Part shown: positions 1-10,999 of the stretch, piece after piece
Layout: each line of letters starts with the position of its first letter
How positions within the stretch are numbered: position 1 is the stretch's first letter
Source: Ceratotherium simum simum
Taxonomy: Eukaryota; Chordata; Mammalia; Perissodactyla; Rhinocerotidae
Length of the DNA: 64,000 nucleotides
NCBI RefSeq assembly: GCF_000283155.1
Contig: NW_004454217.1
Location: 2,494,822 to 2,558,821 of the forward strand
Direction of reading: 5' to 3'
The notes under the pieces: model-generated
Database searches by the model: none
What the model was told of the DNA's origin: nothing
What the model saw: the letters and a program-made list of their open reading frames with translations, nothing else
Position numbers and translations under genes: made by a program

Positions 1-2090
1 TTTTAAATTTTTAATATAATTTACTTCCTTCAAAATCATGTTGTGAGCTAAATGTTATGAAGCATTTAAGTTATAAGATATGATCAAAACTTTCAGTGAA
101 TTTTTTTCATCTTTTAATCAGATTACGTAGTAATTGTAGAATAGGTATATTTTTAGATTTACTTATCTTTGTATTCCAAATTTTGCACGTAAGGAATAAC
201 ATCATTTTTATTCTCACTTAGTGAAATTTTATAAAACTAAATCAGATGCTGTCATTTAAGCTGGTGGGGTCACTCAGAAGTGTACTTGCTAATCTACTTT
301 TATCAGAAAACCTCTAAAGAATCTACTCTCTCAAAGCTAAACGAGCTCCCAGAGGGGCTTCAATCAGATTATTTATCCACTCTATTGGTGAGTACATAAA
401 GAATATGAATGAAGAAAAGAGCTGAGTGGGCTCAGGCAGACTGGAGAAGACTGAAACAAATTCCCAAAGGATCTGTGGAGAGCAAAGAATATTTTCCCAA
501 GGTGCACTGTGGATATGACCTGATCTGATTCTCCATCCCACTTTGCATTACTTTGACTCTCGTGGAGCAGAATCATGTATAATACTATGCTTTCTGAAGA
601 TCAGAATGAAAGTTGTAAGAATAACAAAAATTTAGGCCCAAAGCATGCAGAAAAAAATAAGTGATCTAAATTTAAATTCTAAATAAATGACAGGTAGCAT
701 GAAAACACAATCCAATACGAAACACAGGATAAAAGTAGTAATGATGCTAATCATGTAAATATATTACTTTTCCCCTATTTCTCATGTAATTTGTTCAAAG
801 TAGTCTTTTTGGTCTCATTTCCTAATGTACCTTTTCTAAATTTCTGGTTTTCTTGACTTAGACTTATCCTAATATGGGCTTACATGCCTACTTTGACTTA
901 TTTTCCACTGTCCCTCAACATGCACACATGCCTGCAGAAAGACACACATAGAACATTCCCTGGATAGGTCATTGTCTTTACTCTCTCCAACACAGGCTTA
1001 CTCTTTTACCTCTGTTTCTCTCAGCTGGGGTACCCTGAATTGCATCTTCTAATTCTCCCAATACTATTCTTCCTTGGAGACGCCAATGAAGTTCTCATAC
1101 AGTATAAAACTCTCTAACTCTCGAATTCTTTATCTTTTATTAGTGATTTCTAAAGTTTGTCATCAGGCTGCCTGAAATCTAGCGTCCAGAAGAGGTGATT
1201 CAGAAGGTGAAATTGTGCGGGTGGTCACAGGAACATTGGTGAAACGGGCACTGGGAGTCAGAAAAGCAATAGATTAAAGACAAGCAAGTGTCTAAACCAG
1301 CGACAGAAGTATGGGAAAAAGCCGACAGAGGACCCCTGCAAAGTGCAGCTGCATTGCTTGCTGCTGGCCCTTCTTGTTGTTCTCAGTTTCCATGTTCAGA
1401 TGCTTCAGCCCCCTAGAGTGTGTTAAAGGTCCTGAAAAACTCATGATATATTCCAGCCTTCAGTAATCTCTTTTTTGCCATAACACCCAGAAATCATTGC
1501 ATGGTTAGAATAGAAAATTGTGAATATCCTAGATGATAATTAGATGCTTAAAATATTATGTCTGTAGAAGACTCTAGAGATGATATAGTGCAGGACTTTT
1601 CAACTGTTTTTTTCTCTTTTGTCTTGAACTCCTTTGGAAGTCTGGTGAACCCTGTGGCCTATTTTTCAAAATAATATTTTTACATGCGTAAAATGTAATA
1701 CATGGGATTACGAAGAAACCAACAATATTGAAATATAATTGTCAAAATATTTTGAAAACATCTAATTCGTGATATAGTAATATATGTCCTTATATATTAA
1801 CATGATAAAGAGAGTGGAATAATATTATCTAATCATATTTTCAGATATTTGTGATATCGTAATGTGATATGAAAATATCTATAATTGTGATTTCTCATGG
1901 TGTCAAATTCAGAGATGCCACTAATACTTTTATGATTATCTGTCTATATTCATAATGGAAGGACATAGTAAATTTCTATTAGAAGCCATCGAATGAGAAG
2001 AATTTTTTCCGCTATTCAAATTCACAGGCCCTGTGAATTCTACCCACAGACTGCCCAGAGAGTTGACGGGTCCCAGATTCAGAACCCCAA
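1..2090. other. Intergenic A+T-rich sequence, no gene recognised
   Basis: No coding region, RNA gene or clear repeat was recognised. The short open frames around 323-576 on the minus strand have no domain and overlap one another in different frames, as expected by chance. Part of the stretch may be decayed repeat that cannot be placed by eye. Confidence 0.5.
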
Positions 2091-2094
2091 TGTA

Positions 2095-2240
2095 GCGAAT
2101 CCTTTCCTTTTATGTATGAGGAAATAATGGAGGGGGTACAGCAGCCTGCCCAACACCATAAATTTTAGTTGGAAGCATTGGAATTAACAGAAATCCTATT
2201 TTCTCCCACTGAAACCAGGGTTCTTAAAACCACACTCTGC
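2095..2240 (-). repeat. MIR-type SINE fragment (antisense)
   Basis: The order of words matches the antisense MIR core as I know it: a 'tatgaggaaataatgga' block, then a 'cctgcccaacacc' block, then a degenerate 'cactgaaaccagggttct' end. MIRs are ancient tRNA-derived SINEs mobilised by L2. The copy is heavily mutated. Confidence 0.5.
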
Positions 2241-2589
2241 TAATTCATGAGCTTTCATTTTAAGATAGTCACAATGTTAGTGTGTAAATTGGAGACATAT
2301 CTTCATAAATCCTCAGAAAGCATCCTGTAAATAGAGGATTTATTACATTGTGCTCATCTCTGTCTTGTAAATTACTGCCTTACACCAGAATGATCTGTAT
2401 GTTAATCTATCACCCCCAATAACCAATAAACTCTTGTAGAAAGTCCCTGTGAGATATTTATCTCATTACCCCTGGAACCTTCTATTGGGCTTAGTGTGGT
2501 TGTTGGAGCTGAATTTAATTTATTAATTTGTGTATTTATTAACCCCCTGTCCTTCATAGTTTGCTTTTGTTTCCTAGGGTGTATTCTTG

Positions 2590-2700
2590 TTTCCTCACTG
2601 GACTGAAAGCTCCTGGTGACAGACAATTCTCTCCAACTTCCATACCCCACAGTGCTTAGCACGATGCTCTGTACACTTTACAAGGATTTCTACAGAGGAA
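2590..2700 (+). repeat. L2/CR1-type LINE 3' end fragment
   Basis: A 'ggactgaaagctcctggtgacag' block followed by 'cacagtgcttagcacgatgctctg' and an A-rich end resembles the typical L2 3' untranslated region. It is a short, diverged remnant and could also be a MIR tail. Confidence 0.4.
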
Positions 2701-2870
2701 ATAAAATATCTTTGAGAAGAGAACATAATTTACTGATTAAGATAAATTAAAACCTATATTTTTAAATGAGTTTCTCAAAATACTATAGAAAATAAATTAA
2801 TATGAAAGTTTACTATAAATGAGCAGCTTTGCATATTTTATATGTTTAATGCATAATTAAGATACATAAT

Positions 2871-3124
2871 TTTTTTTTTTTTTTTTTTGGTGAGGAAGAT
2901 TGTCCCTGAGCTAACATCTGTTGCCAATCCTCCTCTTTTTGCTTGAGGAAGATTGTCCCTGAGCTAACATCTGTGCCCATTTTCCCTTATTTTGTATGTG
3001 GGACACCACCACAGCATGGCTTGATGAGCTGTGTGTGTGTCTGCAACTGGGATCTGAACCTGCAAATTCCAGGCCACTGAAGTGGAGCACGTGAACTTAA
3101 CCACTACGCCATCGGGCCAGTCTC
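2871..3124 (-). mobile_element. ERE SINE, short form, minus strand
   Basis: The plus strand reads poly(T), then two 'gaggaagattgtccctgagctaacatctg' units, then 'ccaccacagcatggcttgatgagc', then the tRNA-derived head ending 'cttaaccactacgccatcgggcc'. This is the antisense of a perissodactyl ERE element. Imperfect flanking duplications (aagatacataat before, aagatataat after) suggest a target-site duplication with a 2-base difference. Divergence from the other copies implies an older insertion. Confidence 0.93.
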
Positions 3125-3130
3125 AAGATA

Positions 3131-4070
3131 TAATATTTTAAAACTCTTCTATGAACGTACTGGATTGGAAAGGTCAATACTTTTTAGTTATTCCCCAAAC
3201 AGATAACCTAGACAAAGAACATTTGCCAGTCTCACCCTAGACAATTTGCTACTGTACTCAAAGGATGGTATTCTAGAAATAAAAGTACATTGCATCTTGG
3301 GGTATTTAAGAAATAAATTTAATTTGGATTTTCCACCAACCACATTTTTCTCACTTCTGTTATATTTGGATGTCATTTAATTTCACAGAAGCTTTATTTT
3401 CATTACTGTCTTGGGGGAATTAGCTTCTTCACAAGTATGATTGCCTGTTCTGTTGTGGTGAGTGGTTTTATATCTTACTCTCGTGCTGTTACCAACTGAG
3501 TTGACTCCCTACAATTCTGCTATTGCTATCTTAGGTCAGGTTGAGACCTAAAAATAATGCTCAAAGATAATACCTGATATTGGGTATTAAACATGGGTAA
3601 CATGTTCCAATCCTACTAGCAATTTTTCTTAACAATTTTTAATACCTTTTCTAAATAAGAATTTTTAAAAATTTAATTTCCATTTGAGACATGGCAGTAT
3701 TAGGAGTTTATAAATGATCAGATAATCTTTGCCTATTTTTCTGTCTTGCTGACTGTCCTTTTAAATGGAGATTCCACTATCTCTAATTAATTTATTTAAC
3801 ACCCAAGTCCATGGATTTTGCTATATGTGATGGTGGGAATCATATTTTATTAAAAATCTTATATATTATTTTTATTTGAATTTAAAATTGGCCAATTTCA
3901 AATATAATGTCAACTTTTGAAAGCAAAAGTTTATGAGATACTCTAATGAGGAAGTTTGATGTGATTTTGAAATATTCTGATGATTTAATAATTAGGATGA
4001 TGCTTTAAAGTTTTCTCTGTGTTATAGAATCTTTTTGGTTGGTGGAGATAAAGAGCTACTACTATTCCAC
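3131..4070. other. Intergenic, no gene recognised
   Basis: A+T-rich sequence without a supported gene, RNA or recognised repeat. The 62-residue minus-strand frame near 3188-3376 has no recognisable motif. Confidence 0.5.
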
Positions 4071-4076
4071 TAGTTT

Positions 4077-4190
4077 TCTTTCTTTTCTCTTTTCCTTCTT
4101 TCCTTTCTTTCTTTTTCTTTCTTTTTTCTCTCCCTCATTCTCTCTTTCTTTCATTCTTTTGTTACTTCCTTCTCTTTCTATCAAACATTC
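4077..4190 (+). repeat. Polypyrimidine (CTTT/CCTT)n tract
   Basis: More than 100 bases of almost uninterrupted C and T in irregular CTTT, CCTT and CTCT units. It is a low-complexity tract, immediately followed by a CAT array. A 66-residue open frame across both is a by-product of the composition. Confidence 0.9.
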
Positions 4191-4194
4191 ACAG

Positions 4195-4230
<36 letters not shown>
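4195..4230 (+). repeat. (CAT)12 microsatellite
   Basis: Twelve perfect CAT units. In one frame they translate as a histidine run, which should not be read as a protein. Perfect arrays of this length are usually polymorphic. Confidence 0.97.
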
Positions 4231-4235
4231 TTCAC

Positions 4236-4325
4236 ATAATTATTTTCAAATGTTACTTCATTACACTCTTATAATAATCTTGAGTGGTAGGTATTCTTTC
4301 TTTGTTTTTTTTGAGAAGAAATATT
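4236..4325 (-). repeat. MIR-type fragment (antisense)
   Basis: A 'taataatcttgagtggtaggtattc' block followed by a T-rich segment and 'gagaagaaatattccagag' is the degenerate order of an antisense MIR core. Confidence 0.4.
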
Positions 4326-5257
4326 CCAGAGGATATTCACCTTTCCTTATTCATTCATCCTTGATTCTTCTACATTAATAAAAAGGTTGGTCACTTAAAA
4401 TTAAATGGTTTGAGTTTCAATTGTTATTTAATCTTTTAAGAAAGCCATTAATCACTATTAATCAAATATTAATATTTACTATTATGGAGTAAAATGTATA
4501 ATTTATTTAATTTATCAATGCAGTACATAAAATTTCCCCCAAAATCAATTGTAAGATAATGTATTACTCATAAGAAACTCCATACTTTGACAATAGTCTC
4601 ATCATAATTCACATCTTGCTTTCTTTCTGTTCATTATTGGAGATGGCAGAGTGACACCATTATGTTATTGTGTTACCACATGTGTTATAGAAGAAGCAAC
4701 ACTGGAGTGAGTCAATGAACAATGGTGGTAGTTTCCCTACATAACCTCCCTAGACACACGAGGCAAAAAACCCACAGCCAAGTTAAAATTGAACTGCATA
4801 ATACCACAAACTCATACATACTAGAACCACCCCTTTCTCTTTTTCCTTCGTCTTTTCAAACACTTCTTCCAATTGTTTTAAAAAGAAAATGATCTCTCTT
4901 ATCAGACCCAGAAGTGGAGGGGAATTACTAATCTACTTGAAATAAAAAAACTGAAAAAAATCTAATTCAGTTGTCACACAAACATTATTTTCAACCTTTT
5001 ATCCCAATCTCCCTTTAGAATAAAAGTTCATACTTTCCTTTAATGTCTAAAATTTCAAAATGTGTTATTTATTGGTCAAGAGAAATCAAGGCATTGATAA
5101 TTTTAGAATATTTGTTTTCAAATTACACTTGTACCTATTGCAATACAGAATCAGAGAGTCAAGCAGTGCGTGTTACTATGGGACTAAAAATCGTGATCAT
5201 AAGTAGATATATAAATTCATATCAAATAAACTTACTTTATCATTGAATTTGAGCATT
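4326..5257. other. Intergenic, no gene recognised
   Basis: A+T-rich sequence with no supported gene or recognised element. The 67-residue plus-strand frame at 5043-5246 shows no family signature. Confidence 0.5.
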
Positions 5258-6985
5258 ATATTTCATTACAATATTTATTTATTCAACAAATAGTTATTGA
5301 CCACTGACTATGTTCTATACAATTTTTTAGGTGCTGGGGATACAACAATGAACAAAACAGACAACTATTCCTGGGTTACTTGGAGCTTATATTGGAATGC
5401 ATGAAATATATGTCAGGAAGTGAAAAGTGCTCTGAAGAAAAATTGAGTAATGGGGAAAGGGATTGCTAATCATCAGGTACAACTTTAAATAAGGTGGCGA
5501 CTTTATTGTGAAAGTGACTTTTGAGCAGAAAATTTACAAAGTGAGTAAACACTTAAGGAATTGCCCACTAGGCAGAGGAAACAGCAAGGGAAATGGCCTT
5601 GAAGTAACAACATGCTCAAGTGTGGCTGGAACAGAGTATGGAAGGTGGAAATAGTAGAAAATGAGTCCAAGTAGGTAAGGTGAGAAAGTGACCTTGTGGA
5701 GTATCATAAAAACTGATGTTTTTTCTGACTGAGCTGGGAAGTCATCAGAAGCTATTGTGTGCAGAGAGTGACTTTTATGTTTAAAAGATTACTGTCGATC
5801 CTGTATTGAGAATTCAGTAGTATGTGTAGACAAGATGAGGTGAACAGGCAGAAGCAGGGAGCCCAGTTAAGGGACTGTTCTAATAATCCACTTGAAATAT
5901 GAAAGAAGTTTTTGCTAAAGTGGTAGTGTTTGAGGCTGTGAAGTAGTCAGATTTTGGGTAGATTTTGAAGGTAATACCAACAGGATTCACCTATAGATTG
6001 CCTATTGCCTATAGATTGGATGTGGGGTGTGAGAAAAACTGGAACCGTTGGAAAAATGGAGTTGCCATTTTCTGGGAAGACTGTGGGAGTGGCAGGATTT
6101 CAGGCGGAGTATTGAGAACCTGGTTTAGAGCAAGTTTGAGATGAGAATTAGACATCAAGAAGAGAAGTCAGTTAGAGAATTCAAGTAACAGGTGTCTGGA
6201 ATTCAAGTAACAGGTCCAAGCCGGATAGAGAAATTTGGACATCATCTGCGTAAAGCCATGGGAGTAGATGAGATCCTATGCCAAGAAATGTAGACGGAGA
6301 AGAAAGGAGGGCCATAGACTGAATTTTGAAGAGTCTTAGCCTTTAAAGTTTGAAGAAGTGAGGAAGAACAGTAAAGGGGGTTAAGAAGGAGTGGTCAGTC
6401 TGGTAAGGAAGAAATAGGACTGCAGTGACCTGAAGACCGAGAGAAGAAGATATTTCAAGGAAAGCGAATAACTGTGTTTCTATTAGGAGAGATATTAGGA
6501 CTGGTTTGTCAAGTTATATGACTTCAGATTTTACCAATGTTGAGAAGAGCAGTTTGGTGGAGTGTTAGGTATGCGTTATCAGGAGGAGAGATTTTGGAGA
6601 TAAAAATATAGATAACTATATAAAGAAATTTTGCTGTTAAGGAAAGTAGAGAATGGGATGGTAGCTGTAAAAGGATGTGTAGTCAAGAGACTTTATTAAG
6701 AGAAGCTACAACAAATTTGTATGCTCATAGGAATAATCTAATAAAGATGGTAACAATTATGGTGAAGGATAGAGATGAGAGGGTTGCCCGAATAATGTCC
6801 TTGAGTGGACAAGAGGGAGAAGGATCTAGTGCTCAGGTGGAGGACTGACCTTAGATAGAGACCCAGACAGTTCATATTTAGTATATTTTGTATTATACTA
6901 GTGACTAATGCTTGTTTAAAACCAGCTTCATGAACATTTAAGCATTCGTATCCCAAAGAACTAGGTCTCATAAAAATGACACAGG
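5258..6985 (-). mobile_element. L2 (CR1-clade) LINE fragment, antisense
   Basis: The plus strand starts with the reverse of the L2 3' end ('attcaacaaatagttattgac', 'ggtgctggggatacaacaatgaac') and runs about 1.7 kb through blocks that, on the minus strand, are L2 second-ORF reverse transcriptase. The polymerase motif is visible in antisense at 6241-6252, where the minus strand reads Tyr-Ala-Asp-Asp followed by Val-Gln-Ile. The coding frame is broken by many stops, so this is a dead ancient LINE. Small internal direct duplications occur at 5990-6018 and 6177-6215. Confidence 0.85.
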
Positions 6986-6989
6986 AAAT

Positions 6990-7125
6990 GAGAATTTTTA
7001 TTTTTCCTATTTTATAGATGAGAAGAACTGTAGGTAAACTGGTTTCAGAAATCCACTACAGTCACAAAATATGCTGCAAAAGTTGAATTCAAATCTTACA
7101 CTTCCTGGGGATTTTAATTAGAAAT
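6990..7125 (-). repeat. MIR-type fragment (antisense)
   Basis: 'tattttatagatgagaagaactg' followed by 'gaattcaaatcttacacttcc' follows the antisense MIR core order. The copy is degenerate. Confidence 0.5.
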
Positions 7126-7194
7126 TGACTGAGATCAGCCCTTAACACAGATAATTTAGATTCATCTTAGCCCTCTAGGGGTGATATTGTTTCT

Positions 7195-7310
7195 AAATTT
7201 AGCTGTACACCAGAATCACTTCTGGGATTTCATTTTGCTTTGTTTTGAAACAGAATCTCTGGTCTAAACCTATGGATAGTCTCATTCATTGGATTTGGGA
7301 GAGAATGGGT
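7195..7310 (+). mobile_element. MER5A-like hAT fragment (weak)
   Basis: 'caccagaatcacttctgggatt' followed by 'cagaatctctggtctaaacc' resembles the MER5A non-autonomous hAT-Charlie element. No terminal repeat or target duplication was found, so the assignment is tentative. Confidence 0.35.
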
Positions 7311-9540
7311 CATCTGTGCTTTAAAGTAAAGCATCGCAGTTGTTTCCAGAGTGGCTTCACTGTAGAGTCAGACATATAGACTCTATCAAATGGCTTTCTA
7401 TGTATGGATATCCTCTGCAAGCCAGATATATTTTCCATCACGAAAGTTGAAGTTAGTTTTTCAGAATGTAGTTTTTATGATGAAAGACTTTCAGTGGATT
7501 CTCTTTCCTAATTAATAATGTTAGACACATGAATTTGCTTTTTATAAAGATTGGGGGGATTAGTTGGTTTTAAAGAAAGAGTGGTAAGACCTAATTCAAG
7601 TGTTGGTTTTCAGTTCTGTCCAGCGAGCCCTAAGTTGGTGAGGAAGTGTGTCCAGGGCTGAATCAGGGGCTCTAAAGAAGGCTGGTCCCAATTTTAACCA
7701 TAATTATCTTGCTTTCAAGGGCCCTGTTTAATATTTCATTTCAAAGAATATTAATATTTTGTTCAAATGCTAAAAAAAAGACTGAATTAGAGAAATGGTA
7801 TTCATCCAGGACTCAAGACCCCAAATACTCAACTGCTTAGTCAGCTTTCTAATATCACTGCAGCCTTCATCCAAAACAGTTTTGTCAAACAACACTAATC
7901 AATCAAAAGATGCTTACCTATTAGTCTCACATTCCTTGACACAACACTCTAGACAAAACTACCACCTTTACGGAGACTCCGTGGAAATAAATTGATTTTA
8001 CACTTTTGCCCTAGGGTAACTGGAGGGACTTACATGTACAGAGAAAAAACAAACCAAAAGTGTGAGCTTTACCCCTGAATTCTTCTGATAAGAAGAAGTC
8101 TTCTGATAAGCTGGGCTAGATGTAGGCAACTTTAAGAATTATTTGCACCGAGTAGGCAGATCTAACGCTTAGAACAAAATTAAGCTTCCTTGGCCCTTCT
8201 CCCACTAAAACCACACTCTTATTCTGACTATTTCAGTCTTACAACTCTGATTCATAAATTAATGAGGGATTTAATTAAAAATATAAAGAAACATTTTATG
8301 TTAGTATAGATTCTTTGATAAGCAGAAATCAAGATGGAAATAAATATCAAGAAATTTATTATGGAAAAAATCTGTAATAGACAAAATGGGGGAGGGAGCC
8401 AGGAAAGGTTGAGAGCCATCAGACCACCTTACAAGTCTGACTCAGAGTAAAAGAGAAAGAGAAGGGAGGAAAGAAGTTTGGATGGAAGCATCTTAGACTA
8501 CAGTGCAGTTGAAAGGAAATTGTGGCAAAGCCACTGGTGAATCCTTGAGCCAAAGTCGCCCAATAAAGGAGAGCAGCTCCTCCAGGAACAGGCCTACATT
8601 AGCATCTCTATCATGCTCAGTCATTGGCTGAGAGAAGCTGTGGGATATATGGCCTCCGTGTAAACATTGCAATAGGTTTTAGAGGTTGTGGCTGGAGCCA
8701 TTGGTCAATTACACTTTCTACAATTGGAGATTTGAGAGGCACATTCTCATAACCACATATTTATATTATAAAGATGTGTACTTGTATGTCTGAGTTTGTG
8801 TTATTTTTTGTCCACTGTTCCTGACGTAAGTTAAAACTTTGCCTCCAATAACTGTAGAGGCTGGAGATTACCTGAATTCAACTACAATAACTGGGCCAGA
8901 GAACCTGGTACTCCTCCTTTTCATATCACCATCTAAACAGTGTGATGTCTAGTTTTCTATTTCTTGCTGTTATTTCTAGAGTCAAAACCATAGGGGAAAT
9001 GGAATGTACTCCTGTTTCTACGTAAAACGAAGTTACTTTTCCCAGGAGCCACCATTAAGAAAGACTGAGAAGGTGGCAGTCTCGAGACCGCGGACTGAGC
9101 CGCCCTTTACACACCACCGACTCCTCTCCTTCCTCATCCTCACCAGCTAATGGAATACGCTCCTTCAAGGGGCAAGATTTATTCACAAAATGACTCCAGA
9201 GAAAAATGTACAAGGAGTGAAGCAATTCTGCCGTTAGGGTGATGGAATTCTTTATGCTCTGTTTGTGAAGTGATCGGTGTTTACTCCCAGTTATCTCTGT
9301 GCTTTGGCTTCAATTTAAGATTGCCAGGTGTCTGCCTTTCCACGGAAGAAATTTGAGGATGTTTAAAAGGGATAAGAAATATTCCTGAAGTTATGTGCGT
9401 TAGCTCCAACCACAAACTTGGGCTGGTCCTGGAGACACAAAGATGAATACGCATGATCTGAAGCATTAGGTTGCTCACAAACTCTTTAGGGATTTAGGGA
9501 ATTTGTATTCTGGAAGGTAGATAAGTTTAATGATGTTAGG
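7311..9540. other. Intergenic; possible old antisense repeat at 8338-8760
   Basis: No gene was recognised. Between about 8338 and 8760 the sequence changes character to a purine-rich then GC-richer block beginning with an antisense AATAAA-like signal ('gaaatttattatgg'). This resembles the polyadenylation end of an old LTR or LINE read in reverse, but I could not name the family. A 65-residue minus-strand frame at 9281-9478 has no recognisable domain. Confidence 0.35.
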
Positions 9541-9544
9541 AATC

Positions 9545-9620
9545 TTGAGATTTTTGTTTTAGTCTCAGTTCTGCTCTGTGACTGCGAAAATCATTTAAAC
9601 ATCTTAAATCAGAGGTTTCT
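9545..9620 (+). repeat. MIR-type fragment (sense)
   Basis: 'tctcagttctgctctgtgactgc' followed by 'aaaatcatttaaacatcttaaa' matches the sense order of a MIR core (category, function word, then 'tcacttaacctctct'-like end) in degenerate form. Confidence 0.4.
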
Positions 9621-9783
9621 TACCTGAGCTGGCTGAACTAGCAGACCAATGTGAAGGACACCTCCGGGAACTTTACAGCATGGCAGCCCTACATCATAGT
9701 TACCCTCCCATCTGTCAAAATCTGTTTTTAATTGGTGATATAGAGGATCTCAGAGTGGAATTTCTATAACAGCGTTCAGCTGA

Positions 9784-9828
9784 GTGTGTGTGTGTGCACA
9801 TGTGTGTATATATACATATATATATATG
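9784..9828 (+). repeat. (TG)n-(TA)n compound microsatellite
   Basis: Alternating TG units pass into alternating TA and CATA units. Alternating purine-pyrimidine DNA of this kind can adopt non-B conformations; no function is implied. Confidence 0.9.
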
Positions 9829-9989
9829 ATGGTGGGATTATTTTGGAAATAAAGAAATAGTCTCAATTTAAAGCAGGAGGACTTTTCGAAATAGTTTGTG
9901 GACATGAAAATGAAGCAGAGAATTTTAGAGCCAGGAGATATCTCAGCCTATATTTTTTTAAAAAACCTGTTTTTGGTCTACCTATACTA

Positions 9990-10400
9990 TATCAACTATG
10001 ATATTTTTAAAAATACCGATTCCTGGGCGGGCCCTGTGGCACAAGCGGTTAAGTGCATGCGCTCCACTTTGGCGGCCCGGGGTTCGCAGGTTCAGATCCC
10101 AGGCGCGAACGGACGCACTGCTTGGTAAGCCATCCTGTGGCAGCGTCCCATAAAAAGTAGAGGAAGACGGGCACAAATGTTAGCTCAGGGCCACTCTTCC
10201 TCAAGAAAAAAGGGGAGGATTGGCATCGGATGTTAGCTCAGGGCTAGTCCTCTTCACCAAAAAAAAAAAAAAAAAGATTCCTGGGCCTTACCACAGACCT
10301 AATAAAAATTCCTTTGATCTGGGGCCCAGGAATCATAATTTTTAACAAAGTCTCTGGATCATTCTTTTACATGTGAGTATTTGAGAATTGCTCACCTAAT
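9990..10400 (+). mobile_element. MER5A-type hAT element, split by an ERE
   Basis: Left part ('ttaaaaataccgattcctggg') and right part ('gggccttaccacagacctaat', 'ggcccaggaatcataatttttaac', 'tttgagaattgctc') join into one MER5A-like non-autonomous hAT-Charlie copy when 10028-10275 is removed. The inner duplication of GATTCCTGGG comes from the ERE insertion, which shows that the hAT element was there first. Confidence 0.7.
10028..10275 (+). mobile_element. ERE SINE, plus strand, inside MER5A
   Basis: A full ERE: tRNA-like head with A box (10037-10048, tggcacaagcgg) and B box (10089-10099, ggttcagatcc), body with 'ttagctcagg' units, and a terminal A run. Perfect 10-bp target-site duplications, GATTCCTGGG, lie at 10018-10027 and 10276-10285. 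SINEs of this kind are transcribed by RNA polymerase III and mobilised by L1 enzymes. The intact head and tail suggest a comparatively recent insertion. Confidence 0.96.
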
Positions 10401-10524
10401 CCAAATCTTGCATTTTATAGATAAAGAAACTGAGGCTCAGAGGTGATGGTATATGTTTATTGAGTGGAATTGATCAAAATGATCCAAATAGCTAGTATTT
10501 GAATTCCAATTGAAATGTTAATAT

Positions 10525-10553
10525 CATTCATTCATTCATTCATTTATTCATTC
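10525..10553 (+). repeat. (CATT)n microsatellite
   Basis: Five to six ATTC units with one interruption. It probably arose from the tail of an adjacent L2/MIR-type copy, where ATTC repeats are common. Confidence 0.9.
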
Positions 10554-10554
10554 C

Positions 10555-10770
10555 TCTAACAAAAATTTATTGAATATTTACTTAGGTACAATGCTAAGTG
10601 TTTCTATAGATTAGCTTATCTAATACTTAAAATATCTCTGTGTAATAGCTCAGAAGTTATAATTACTTCTCAGGAGACTGGGGCTAAATACTTTAAATAG
10701 CTTGCCTATGTTCTGACCCCTAGTCAGCTGGTGGTTTAACTCCAGAACTCATGCTCCTTAACTCCGACTT
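10555..10770 (-). repeat. MIR/L2-type fragment (antisense)
   Basis: 'aatttattgaatatttacttagg' followed by 'caatgctaagtgtttctatag', 'agactggggctaaatac' and 'agctggtggtttaactccagaac' is the antisense order of a MIR-family SINE with its L2-related 3' end. Confidence 0.6.
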
Positions 10771-10794
10771 GTGTTTCCTCCGAAGGCAGAAAGG

Positions 10795-10985
10795 AACTAA
10801 AATTTACTGTGTGCCTATGATGTAGCAAAACTTTTACACACACTATGTCATTTAATCTTTTCCTCAGTGACTTAGATAATATATATATCTCGCTTATACA
10901 AAACAGGAAATCGAGACTCAAACATTTAAAGGAACAGGACCTAGATCACAAAAGCCCAGGCATTTGACTTCCAGCCTTCGACAAG
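10795..10985 (-). repeat. MIR-type fragment (antisense), second copy
   Basis: A second copy with the same order: 'tactgtgtgcctatgatgtag', 'catttaatcttttcctcag', 'acaggaaatcgagactcaaac' and 'cacaaaagcccaggcatttg'. It lies directly behind the previous copy in the same orientation. Confidence 0.6.
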
Positions 10986-10999
10986 TAACATTAATAATA

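Noticed and set aside
4195..4230. A CRISPR-like array
   Set aside because: It is a trinucleotide microsatellite without spacers. No array of repeats and spacers was found anywhere in the window.
4039..4239. A protein with a histidine run
   Set aside because: It is the translation of a pyrimidine tract and a CAT microsatellite.
10028..10110. A tRNA gene
   Set aside because: The tRNA-like part is the head of an ERE SINE, with SINE body, A tail and target-site duplication.
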